A stretch of DNA of 5,940 nt from Deinococcus sp. (GCF_025362455.1 NZ_JANYGJ010000118.1:1-5940), one strand, 5' to 3'. Counted from the stretch's first letter, positions 1 to 5,202 are shown. Notes: generated by a model from the letters alone, not told the origin. Numbers and translations are program-made.

Positions 1-1
1 T

Positions 2-556
2 CACGAGATCTCGCGCCTGAACATCGCCTCGCGCCCGGTGCGGCGGCCCGGTGCGCCCACCCTGAGCAACCTGCGGGCTATCCCCTGGGTCATGAGCTGG
101 ACCCAGAACCGCTCGAACCTGCCCGGCTGGTACGGCTTGCCGGAAGCCATCGAGGCGATAGGGCCGGAGCTGGCCCGTGAGATGTACGCGCAGTGGCCGT
201 TTTTCAGAAGCGTGCTCGACAATGCCCAGATGGCGCTGGCGAAGAGCGACCCGGTGATCTTCGAGGACTACCTCAGCCTGGGCGGCGCCGGAACCGAGCT
301 GGCAACTCGCCTGGCCCGCGCCTACGCCGAGGCGGTGCGCCTGGTCGAGGCGGTCATCGGCGGCGAGTTGCTGCACAACGAGCCGCGCCTGAAGCAGAGC
401 ATCGGGCTGCGCAACCCGTACATCGACCCGATTCACCGCATTCAGGTCGAGCTGCTGCGCCGCGCCCGCGCCGAGGAGAACGGCCTGGACACCTACGAGC
501 GCCCGCTGCTGCTGAGCGTGCAGGGGATTGCGGCGGGAGTGAGGAATACGGGGTAA
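2..556 (+). CDS. ppc: Phosphoenolpyruvate carboxylase, C-terminal part (gene cut by window edge)
   Basis: This is the last 184 codons of a gene whose 5' end lies before the window. The enzyme is cytosolic and makes oxaloacetate from phosphoenolpyruvate and bicarbonate, refilling the TCA cycle. The fragment opens with ISRLNIASRP and LRAIPWVMSWTQNR (residues 24-37), the highly conserved PEPC block that in E. coli reads LRAIPWIFAWTQNR. It continues with MALAK (77-81), LRNPYIDP (136-143) and the diagnostic C-terminus GIAAGVRNTG. By family knowledge, the Lys of MALAK, the Arg of LRN and the Asn of RNTG correspond to aspartate-inhibitor contacts in E. coli PEPC, so allosteric feedback may be kept; the remaining site residues are outside the window. 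The gene ends in TAA and is followed 12 bases later by a strong terminator, so it is the last gene of its transcript. Confidence 0.97.
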   Translation, partial: HEISRLNIASRPVRRPGAPTLSNLRAIPWVMSWTQNRSNLPGWYGLPEAIEAIGPELAREMYAQWPFFRSVLDNAQMALAKSDPVIFEDYLSLGGAGTELATRLARAYAEAVRLVEAVIGGELLHNEPRLKQSIGLRNPYIDPIHRIQVELLRRARAEENGLDTYERPLLLSVQGIAAGVRNTG

Positions 557-568
557 GAGAGTGAGCAT

Positions 569-601
569 AAAACGCCCCGGCCAGCATCGCCGGGGCGTTT
601 T
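569..601 (+). terminator. Intrinsic terminator after ppc
   Basis: A perfect 13-bp stem (569-581 with 589-601) with a 7-base loop. The GC core GCCCCGGC is flanked by AAAA on the left and TTTT on the right. The right arm's T run serves plus-strand ppc. The A run on the left means it could also stop minus-strand transcripts. It insulates ppc from the toxin-antitoxin genes that follow. Confidence 0.93.
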
Positions 602-623
602 GCTCTGCGTAGTGTGAATGCGC

Positions 624-629
624 TACACT
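624..629 (+). promoter_or_regulatory. Possible -10 box for a leaderless toxin transcript
   Basis: TACACT fits the TANNNT form of a -10 box and sits five bases before the GTG at 635. That geometry would give an mRNA with little or no leader, an arrangement known to be common in Deinococcus. No convincing -35 box is visible about 17 bases upstream (the terminator T run is there), so the call is tentative. Confidence 0.35.
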
Positions 630-634
630 CAACC

Positions 635-901
635 GTGGACTTCGACTGGGATGACGCCAACTTGGAACACATCGCCCGGCACGACGTTGATGACCTTGAA
701 GCCGAAGACGCGCTGATGGACGAAGACGGCAGAGAACTTTCAAAAATAGTCGTTGGCCGCGAGACACGTTTTGCCTATCTGGGACGAACTGAGGCCGGGC
801 GGTTGCTCGCCGTCATTACGACCATCCGCAACGGCAAGATTCGCATTGTGACCGCCCGCGATGCAGATGACCGAGAGAAACGAATGTACAGGAGGGCCTG
901 A
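635..901 (+). CDS. brnT: BrnT family type II toxin (putative ribonuclease)
   Basis: With the GTG at 635 the protein has 88 residues, the usual BrnT size, and begins VDFDWDDANLEHIARHDVD. This matches the family's N-terminal pattern (F-x-W-D near the start, then an N/H-containing helix and K/R-H-x-V). The C-terminal signature is IRIVTARDADDREKRMY (69-85), equivalent to the family's IRIISAR-x-A-x-x-x-E-x-x-x-Y. BrnT toxins fold like small RNases of the RelE type and block translation by cutting RNA; the partner antitoxin neutralises them and represses the operon. A longer reading from the GTG at 614 adds seven residues absent from the family pattern, has no Shine-Dalgarno, and starts just after the ppc terminator, so the shorter start is preferred. 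The antitoxin follows after a 2-base gap. Toxin-first gene order is typical of brnTA. Confidence 0.88.
   Translation: MDFDWDDANLEHIARHDVDDLEAEDALMDEDGRELSKIVVGRETRFAYLGRTEAGRLLAVITTIRNGKIRIVTARDADDREKRMYRRA
890..895 (+). promoter_or_regulatory. Ribosome-binding site of the antitoxin, inside the toxin ORF
   Basis: AGGAGG is a full anti-16S match with an 8-base spacer to the ATG at 904. It encodes the Arg-Arg pair near the toxin's C-terminus. The toxin itself lacks any such site, so translation is likely biased toward the antitoxin, as expected for a stable toxin-antitoxin pair. Confidence 0.8.
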
Positions 902-903
902 GC

Positions 904-1242
904 ATGACCAACGTTGAGGAGAACAATCTGATTCCCGTGTACAGCCGCTCAGAAATTCCCACTGATATGAGCGAGGCTCAGGAAGCTGAGTTCTGGTCCA
1001 CCCACGGTTTTACTGAAGAACTTGCCGCCGAGAATGCAGGAGACCCTGAACTGGCCGCTTTCGCTGCCCTGTTGCCCAAGCGCCCGCGCAAGTCCAACCC
1101 CGTCAGCCTGCGCCTCAGCGTGGACCTGGAGCGGCGACTGCGCCACCTCGCCGAGTTGAAAGGCACCACATATCAGACACTACTGAAAGAGTTCGTGCTG
1201 GAACGGGTGTACGAGGAAGAGAAGCGGTTAAAGACGATCTGA
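904..1242 (+). CDS. BrnA-like / CopG-type antitoxin (ribbon-helix-helix)
   Basis: A 112-residue acidic protein. The N-terminal half contains SEAQEAEFWSTHGFTEEL (23-40), which resembles the E-x-E-F-W-x-x-H segment of CopG-type antitoxins that pair with BrnT toxins and is expected to contact the toxin. The C-terminal half (about 64-102) has the ribbon-helix-helix layout: a short strand SLRLSVD (68-74), a helix, a turn at KGTTYQTL (86-93), and a second helix ending in KEFVLERVYEEEKR. Such dimers bind operator DNA through the strand, so the protein would both neutralise the toxin and repress its own operon. It is co-transcribed with the toxin and has the stronger ribosome-binding site. The exact subfamily (BrnA or CopG_antitoxin) is uncertain; the antitoxin role follows from fold and position. 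Confidence 0.82.
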   Translation: MTNVEENNLIPVYSRSEIPTDMSEAQEAEFWSTHGFTEELAAENAGDPELAAFAALLPKRPRKSNPVSLRLSVDLERRLRHLAELKGTTYQTLLKEFVLERVYEEEKRLKTI

Positions 1243-1247
1243 TAAGG

Positions 1248-1271
1248 CTTGTATTTTGTGTCACAAACAAG
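1248..1271. repeat. Imperfect inverted repeat just after the antitoxin gene
   Basis: CTTG (1248-1251) pairs with CAAG (1268-1271), and TTTGTG (1255-1260) pairs with CACAAA (1262-1267) around a single T, leaving three unpaired bases. It overlaps the start of a palindrome AGACCGGTCT (1270-1279). It could be a weak transcript end, since no other terminator follows the toxin-antitoxin pair, but it lacks a GC stem and T tract. It marks the change from GC-rich to AT-richer DNA. Confidence 0.3.
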
Positions 1272-1284
1272 ACCGGTCTATCAT

Positions 1285-1788
1285 CTACTTATATTCGTCA
1301 AACCTGAAAGCCGTTACTCCGCTTGCAATATGCTCCTCCCATTCGTGTTTTCTATGTATTTGCCCAGTCCCAGTACCCTTCAGACGTTCTGAAGGTGCAT
1401 CATGATCGTTGTTCACATAAACCGTAGATTTAAAACCCCTTATGTATGTTATTTTTTGGTTTGAGGTTACAAAATCAGAACTCAAAAGCCTGGCATCCAA
1501 TCTATTCTCAAGTATGTGGAGTCTTTTTCCGTAGACTACCATTGTCTCCGATGTAGCAAGCTTGCTGTTGAGAAAGTTGTAGATATAGGTCATAGCATTT
1601 AGGCATTGTCGATTCATTAGTCTTAAAGATTCGGCGTCGGACAAGCAGTTTCTCAGGACCAACATTGCTTGCATTTCGGAAAGTTCGGGACAGGTTGCGA
1701 TTATGTGTCCACAAAATTGCGGGTTTCGTATTAAATTTATTGCAACAGGATGGGATCTACAGCGTCCCCCAAAATCCAGAAATATCGT
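1285..1788 (-). pseudogene. C-terminal part of an unrecognised protein, apparently split by the insertion sequence
   Basis: Reading leftward from the IS edge, 168 codons stay open to a TAG at 1285-1287 in AT-rich DNA where chance stops should be frequent, so this is probably real coding sequence. The first ATG in this piece is at 1674 (129 residues), but it has no clear Shine-Dalgarno. The codons upstream of it (HIIATCPELSE) look like ordinary protein, which suggests the true start is further right. The predicted chain is mixed alpha/beta with a leucine-rich first half (MLVLRNCLSDAESLRLMNRQ) and a polar, histidine-containing end. I recognise no family, signal peptide or membrane segment. If the IS and one TA are removed, the frame stays open for a further 50 codons, to 2782. 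Codon use is unlike the GC-rich neighbours, suggesting horizontal acquisition. Function unknown. Confidence 0.5.
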
Positions 1789-1806
1789 ACCTCGTTTAGG
1801 GGTTGA
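1788..1806 (+). repeat. IS left terminal inverted repeat (plus TA)
   Basis: TACCTCGTTTAGGGGTTGA is the exact reverse complement of 2612-2630, a 19-bp perfect match. The outermost TA is self-complementary and may be target duplication rather than IS sequence. Confidence 0.92.
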
Positions 1807-2628
1807 CAGGGCGCACCCAAAGACGGTAAAGGGACGGTGCTTATGTGCCGTCCCGACCTCAGATTACTGCCGGTGCTCCACGCCTTACAAGCCCTCCAGA
1901 CCTGGTTAGAGCCCCGTATGCCAGAGAAAATCCACCACCGCCACGAGAAGGCCAGCGACGCCGAACTCGTCGCCCTGGCGGTGCTGCAACACATCCACAA
2001 ACAGCCGCATTTCAGTTGCTGGTGGCAATTTATGGTGCTCAATTTTTGTCCCCACCTGCCGAGCCTGACCCAGGCGACGGTGCGCCTCCAACGCTTGCTC
2101 CCCATTGTGGAGGCGGCGTGTGTCGAGGTTGAAAACCTCGACTTCGTGGTCATCGATTCGATGCCATTACCGGTGTGTCGCTCAAAACGGGCAAGTCGCT
2201 GCAAGGTCAAAGAGGCTACGATGGGCTTTGGCACCCAAGGCAGTGTCTATGGTTTCAAGTTTCATGCCTGGAGTACCTTAAACGGCAAGCTGGCACAGTA
2301 CGTCATCCGGCCCGCCAACCAGCATGATTTGATTGCCGGGTATGATTTGAACGGCAAGTGGATCGACTACGACGGGCCTCGGATAATCGGCGACAAAGCC
2401 TACGTCGATGGCTGTAATCTGACGCCGCCAAAGAAGAATGCCAAGACAGTGGACCCTCGCTGGAAGAAGGAGTACGGCACAGCTCGTAAAATCATCGAAA
2501 CGGTCTTCTCATCACTGACACGTGCTGGAATTCGATTTGGACAGATCAAAAACTTAAGATCGCTCCGTCTCAAGGTTGCCCTTGCTGTGCTGGCATACAA
2601 TTGGCGCTATATCAACCCCTAAACGAGG
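1790..2628 (+). mobile_element. 839-bp insertion sequence, IS982-like transposase, intact
   Basis: The element runs between perfectly matching inverted ends that begin CCTCGTTTAGGGGTTGA (1790-1806 and the complement of 2612-2628). Each end is abutted by TA (1788-1789 and 2629-2630), consistent with a 2-bp TA target duplication. If the element actually starts with ACC, no target duplication is visible. It contains a single transposase gene filling nearly its whole length, with the stop codon inside the right end. A consensus TTGACA (1803-1808) straddles the inner edge of the left end and may serve as the -35 of the transposase promoter; a matching -10 is weak. At 839 bp it is shorter than typical IS982 elements of about 1 kb. 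Confidence 0.88.
1843..2622 (+). CDS. DDE transposase, IS982-like
   Basis: A 259-residue protein from the ATG at 1843, chosen because GTAAAGGG (1826-1833) is a plausible ribosome-binding site 9 bases upstream. The N-terminal 95 residues are a helical DNA-binding region. The catalytic core has the first Asp in VVIDSMPLPVC (D105), the second in IIGDKAYVDG (D184) and the Glu in RKIIETVFSSLT (E219). The 34 residues between the last two match the usual DDE spacing. The IDS-x-P-x-PVC motif, the YGFKFHA segment (136-142) and the C-terminal LAYNWRYIN are what point to the IS982 family rather than IS5. It cuts and joins the inverted ends to move the element. All three catalytic residues are present and the frame is unbroken, so it may be active. 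It is slightly shorter than the common IS982 transposase. Confidence 0.92.
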   Translation: MCRPDLRLLPVLHALQALQTWLEPRMPEKIHHRHEKASDAELVALAVLQHIHKQPHFSCWWQFMVLNFCPHLPSLTQATVRLQRLLPIVEAACVEVENLDFVVIDSMPLPVCRSKRASRCKVKEATMGFGTQGSVYGFKFHAWSTLNGKLAQYVIRPANQHDLIAGYDLNGKWIDYDGPRIIGDKAYVDGCNLTPPKKNAKTVDPRWKKEYGTARKIIETVFSSLTRAGIRFGQIKNLRSLRLKVALAVLAYNWRYINP

Positions 2629-2630
2629 TA
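2612..2630 (-). repeat. IS right terminal inverted repeat (plus TA)
   Basis: Exact reverse complement of 1788-1806. It also encodes the transposase's last residues and its TAA stop (2620-2622). Confidence 0.92.
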
Positions 2631-2928
2631 ACAGCTTTGTATTGAGGTAGAATGTGGTGACTGGGCGTCTTTTCCACCCTTTTGGTGAGACACGCTACCA
2701 CAAGGTTCAGCAGGTAACGACAGAATCCGCCTCTACTAACCCCGACCCAGACAGCGTTTCTATAGGTAAGCTCACAGGACTGTCAGCAAAGGCCCTTTAA
2801 ACCGATGTAAGGGGTAGAGGAGGGGCCATACAATCGTTCGCATGTACTTATTATGCGCCTTGCTCTAGGGGGGTGCCCTGGACCGCGTTGTCGTTTATGA
2901 CTCAAAACACCTGTTAGGAGCCTGCTGT
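2631..2928. other. Gene-poor spacer between IS and tetR; first part may be the 5' portion of the split ORF
   Basis: From 2631 to 2782 the minus strand is open in the frame that joins the 1285-1788 ORF if the IS is removed; a TGA at 2783-2785 closes it upstream. The only candidate start I see is a GTG at 2699-2701, without a convincing Shine-Dalgarno. From 2786 to 2928 I see no gene, and no clear hairpin terminator for the minus-strand tetR that ends at 2929. A run of six G occurs near 2869-2874. No plus-strand gene is supported. Confidence 0.45.
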
Positions 2929-3519
2929 TTACTCTGATGGGAGGCGCAAACCGGCGATGAGCCGCTTGACTACCCGGCGGGCATCGTACCGGGGATCGGG
3001 GCCTGCGCCAATACAAAGGTTCCCAACCGCGTACATCAACTCAAAGGCCTCCACATCCGGCTGAAGTTCGCCCGCCTCCACAGCAGCGCGGATGAGCTCG
3101 GCGCAGACGGGCAACAGCCGGTCTAAAAACGAGACGTGCAAGCTGGCGAAGCTGGGCTTGTCGGACTGCATCGCGGCAGCCAGACCGTGCTTGGTGACCA
3201 AAAAATCCACGAACAGCTCGATCCAGCCGCCGAGGGCGAGGTAAGGGCTGGGACTGCTCGCCAGCAGCGCTGGGCCAGCCTGTGCGCAGGCCTCCACCTG
3301 ATGCCGGTAGACCGCACCAATCAGGTCGGCGCGGGTAGGGAAGTGGCGGTAAATGGTGGCCGTCCCAACGCCCGCTTTGAGTGCGATGTCACGCACCGGC
3401 ACGTTGACGCCAGCGCTCACGAACAGCGCGGCAGCAGCGTCCAGCAACGCCCGTTCGTTGAGCCGCGCATCGGCCCGTTTGAGGCGGGCGGCGGGCGTTA
3501 TAGGTCCCTCACTGCTCAC
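2929..3519 (-). CDS. TetR/AcrR family transcriptional repressor
   Basis: A 196-residue protein starting at GTG (3519-3517); no other start codon lies between it and the upstream in-frame stop at 3550-3552. The first 65 residues are the TetR DNA-binding domain: ERALLDAAAALFVSAGVNVPVRDIA leads into the recognition segment AGVGTATIYRHFPTRADLI (49-67), nearly the family consensus. Residues 80-196 are a helical ligand-binding and dimer domain of the type common in actinobacterial and Deinococcus regulators (SbtR-like), with no residue that identifies the ligand. It is divergent from an SDR reductase 192 bp away, a classic layout in which the repressor controls the neighbour and itself. The space between them has a dyad inside the SDR promoter. 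The ligand is not predictable. The Shine-Dalgarno is weak: a GGAGG on the minus strand lies too far upstream (3545-3541). Confidence 0.93.
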   Translation of the reverse strand: MSSEGPITPAARLKRADARLNERALLDAAAALFVSAGVNVPVRDIALKAGVGTATIYRHFPTRADLIGAVYRHQVEACAQAGPALLASSPSPYLALGGWIELFVDFLVTKHGLAAAMQSDKPSFASLHVSFLDRLLPVCAELIRAAVEAGELQPDVEAFELMYAVGNLCIGAGPDPRYDARRVVKRLIAGLRLPSE

Positions 3520-3559
3520 GTGCTCGTGGTTTCCATCGGCCCTCCATCTTTAAATCTGA

Positions 3560-3588
3560 TTGACAAACGATACATTGTCCCGTATAAA
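3560..3588 (+). promoter_or_regulatory. Near-consensus sigma-70 promoter for the SDR gene
   Basis: TTGACA (3560-3565), a 17-bp spacer, then TATAAA (3583-3588): a perfect -35 and a five-of-six -10. Transcription would begin near 3595, giving a leader of about 117 bases before the ATG at 3712. A promoter this strong beside a divergent TetR gene implies that it is normally held off. Confidence 0.8.
3567..3583. promoter_or_regulatory. Putative TetR operator dyad between -35 and -10
   Basis: ACGATACA-T-TGTCCCGT is a 17-bp pseudo-palindrome (six of eight positions pair) with the ACA-n-TGT core often seen in TetR-family operators. It fills the promoter spacer, so a bound dimer would block RNA polymerase. 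A second overlapping dyad is GACAA (3562-3566) with TTGTC (3575-3579). Assignment to the neighbouring TetR protein is inference from position. Confidence 0.5.
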
Positions 3589-3711
3589 TATCTGGTACGT
3601 TGTTCCGCTTTATCAGTCTACCGGAATAGCCGTCGAGTCAGTACCCCGTTTACCACCTGCCTCGTGCGACCAAGCCCTTTCCCAATGATGCAGCAAGGAG
3701 AGCGTGACACC

Positions 3712-4686
3712 ATGACCCACAAGCAACATCCCCTTCACACTGGATTTCCTGCCGCCTCCACAGCCGACGAGGTGCTGGCTGGTATTGACCTAGCTGGCAA
3801 GAACGCCATCGTCACCGGCGGCCACGCCGGGATCGGCCTGGAAGTCACCCGCGCACTCAGCAAAGCGGGTGCCTCCGTGACCGTCGGCGCACGCAACCCG
3901 GATCAGGCCGCCCTCGCGCTGACCGGAATCGAGCGGGCCGAAGTCAGCCAGCTTGATCTCCTCGGTCCTCGGTCCATCGACGCCTTCGCTGCCCGCTGGC
4001 TGGAGTCGGGCCGTCCACTCCACATCCTGATCAACAATGCGGGGGCCTCCGGTGGGCCAGCACGGGACGCGCGCGGCTATGAAAAGCACTTCGCGACCAA
4101 CCATCTGGGCCATTTTCAGCTCACCCTGGGGCTGCTGAGCGCCCTGCGCGCCGCCCACGGTGCCCGCGTGGTCAACGTGTCATCGGGTGCTCAGCGGTTT
4201 GCCGATATCCAGTGGGATGATCCGAATTTCACCGACGGGCAGAACATCAACCTGGCCTACGCCCAGTCCAAGACCGCCAACGTGCTGTTCGCCGTCGAAC
4301 TCGACCGTCGCTGGGCGCAGGACGGCATTCGTGGCTACGCCGTGCATCCCGGTGTGGTCGCTGGCACGAAATTAAACAGCTCGGTGGGGGACGAAGCGCT
4401 GCGGAAGATGGGCCTGATCGACGAGGCTGGGCAACCGATCATCGATCCTGAAGTTGGCAAGAAAACACCTCAACAGGGGGCCAGCACCATCGTCTTCGCG
4501 GCGACCAGCCCGCTGCTGGCCGAGATCGGCGGCGTGTATTTGAGGGACAACGACATTTCGCCGCTGGATGATGAAGTCAGGCCCCTGACCGCCGAGAGTA
4601 TTCCGACCGACGTCGCGTCACATTCCATCGACCTGCAATCCGCCCAGCGCCTCTGGCAGCTCAGTGAGCAGCTTCTCAAAGTCTGA
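3712..4686 (+). CDS. Short-chain dehydrogenase/reductase (SDR), retinol dehydrogenase/WWOX-like class
   Basis: A 324-residue cytosolic NAD(P)-dependent oxidoreductase. The ATG at 3712 is chosen because AAGGAG (3695-3700) precedes it; in-frame ATGs at 3685 and 3688 lie before that site. Visible SDR landmarks: the cofactor glycine motif TGGHAGIG (35-42), an Arg after strand 2 (GAR, 59-61) that suggests NADPH preference, NNAG (108-111), the catalytic Asn in FATNHLGHF (N130), VNVSS with the catalytic Ser (157-158), and YAQSK (Y183, K187). The long Ser-Tyr insertion (QWDDPNF) and AYAQSKTANVLFAVEL are typical of the RDH/WWOX-like subgroup. All catalytic residues are present. The substrate is unknown, probably an aldehyde, ketone or alcohol that may also be the signal sensed by the TetR protein. 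The gene is the first on its own promoter. No hairpin terminator is evident after its TGA. Confidence 0.93.
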   Translation: MTHKQHPLHTGFPAASTADEVLAGIDLAGKNAIVTGGHAGIGLEVTRALSKAGASVTVGARNPDQAALALTGIERAEVSQLDLLGPRSIDAFAARWLESGRPLHILINNAGASGGPARDARGYEKHFATNHLGHFQLTLGLLSALRAAHGARVVNVSSGAQRFADIQWDDPNFTDGQNINLAYAQSKTANVLFAVELDRRWAQDGIRGYAVHPGVVAGTKLNSSVGDEALRKMGLIDEAGQPIIDPEVGKKTPQQGASTIVFAATSPLLAEIGGVYLRDNDISPLDDEVRPLTAESIPTDVASHSIDLQSAQRLWQLSEQLLKV

Positions 4687-4847
4687 CCTTACTCTGGTCA
4701 CGTCGCACGTCATCTGTCAGGGGGGGGTTGGGTCGGAAGCTGGAGATGAAGCGTCGCGTATACGTATTGCCCAGGAGGCGCGGCTCACGCCTTCCACACG
4801 CCTCTGCGCCGGATACCTGAAAACGTTATGCAGGAAGGAGAAAACCC
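4687..4847. other. Spacer after the SDR gene
   Basis: I see no gene and no terminator hairpin. There is a run of eight G (4720-4727), a GGAGG (4772-4776 region) with no start codon in range, and a small palindrome CGTATACG (4757-4764). SDR transcripts could therefore continue into the short ORF at 4848. Confidence 0.4.
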
Positions 4848-4889
4848 ATGACAGAACATCTTCCTACAGCAGTAGTCCGGAAGGTCTAG
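4848..4889 (+). pseudogene. Truncated 5' end of a gene: 13 codons behind a strong ribosome-binding site
   Basis: AGGAAGGAG (4832-4840) stands 7 bases before an ATG, one of the best Shine-Dalgarno sites in the window, yet the frame MTEHLPTAVVRKV ends at TAG after 13 codons. The peptide resembles the first residues of SRPBCC/AHSA1-type proteins (an acidic/polar start, then VVR-x-V leading into the first strand), but 13 residues are too few to assign. The inverted repeat at 4870-4885 starts inside it, so the rest of the gene was probably lost in a rearrangement. The original gene would have followed the SDR gene in one transcript. A genuine short leader peptide is the alternative. Confidence 0.4.
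4870..4885 (+). repeat. Left arm of a 16-bp perfect inverted repeat
   Basis: CAGTAGTCCGGAAGGT is the exact reverse complement of 5117-5132; 231 bases separate the arms, so the bracketed unit is 263 bp. The arm lies within the truncated 13-codon frame. Confidence 0.75.
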
Positions 4890-5116
4890 TGCGGTACACC
4901 CAGTCAGCGCCGCGTCTTACCAGGAAGCAGTAGATGTCTGGTCCGCATCACTCTGTACAGAACGAATCACGCTTGCGATACATTCTGGGGCAGTGGTCTA
5001 AAAAGGCCGACTGGGACGCAAAATCATTAAAGTCATGTTCGGCGTTGGGCAGAGTCACGTTTAATTCGGCTAGGGCTCTTGACTTGTCGTTCTGGACACG
5101 GCAGAACGTCTCTCAA
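4890..5116. other. Non-coding stretch inside the inverted repeat
   Basis: No convincing gene on either strand. It contains a palindrome TCTGTACAGA (4952-4961) and a perfect 7-bp hairpin, CGTTCTG (5088-5094) with CAGAACG (5102-5108), loop 7 bases. The open plus frame from 4934 to 5377 runs antisense through the minus-strand terminator and the genes beyond, so it is not taken as a gene. Confidence 0.45.
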
Positions 5117-5132
5117 ACCTTCCGGACTACTG
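5117..5132 (-). repeat. Right arm of the 16-bp perfect inverted repeat
   Basis: ACCTTCCGGACTACTG pairs base for base with 4870-4885. It lies about 16 bases beyond the end of the minus-strand terminator's T tract. Confidence 0.75.
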
Positions 5133-5148
5133 GAACCGGTATAGACCC

Positions 5149-5185
5149 AAAAAAAACGTGCGCCCTGCGTAAAAAGGGCGCACGT
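5149..5185 (-). terminator. Intrinsic terminator for the leftward FAS1/exported-protein transcript
   Basis: On the minus strand a perfect 10-bp stem, ACGTGCGCCC (5185-5176) with GGGCGCACGT (5165-5156), encloses a 10-base loop and is followed by a run of eight T (5156-5149). The plus-strand side has no T run outside the hairpin, so it works for leftward genes. It lies about 18 bases beyond the TGA of the FAS1-like tail at 5203. Confidence 0.9.
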
Positions 5186-5202
5186 CAGTCGGTCGTTCAA
5201 CG

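Noticed and set aside
354..767. Minus-strand ORF across the ppc end, terminator and toxin start
   Set aside because: Arg/Ala-rich shadow of GC-rich plus-strand genes that passes through a strong terminator.
1703..1909. Plus-strand ORF running into the IS
   Set aside because: It crosses the IS left end without any protein-like pattern, and the minus strand explains this region better.
1845..2132. Possible second, frameshifted IS reading frame
   Set aside because: The transposase is complete in one frame with all DDE residues; the other frame is proline/arginine-rich, as expected of a GC-rich shadow.
1737..2234. 165-codon minus-strand ORF opposite the transposase
   Set aside because: Antisense shadow of the transposase codons; it spans the IS boundary and shows no domain.
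3136..3711. Long plus-strand open extension upstream of the SDR start
   Set aside because: It lies antisense to the tetR gene, crosses the SDR promoter and matches no SDR N-terminus; the AAGGAG-supported ATG at 3712 gives a normal SDR.
4720..4727. Run of eight G as a phase-variation tract
   Set aside because: It is not inside a supported gene or promoter, so there is nothing for slippage to switch.
4664..4933. 89-codon plus-strand ORF overlapping the SDR end
   Set aside because: GTG start inside the SDR gene, low-complexity Ser/Arg-rich product, and it overlaps the better-supported ATG at 4848 in another frame.
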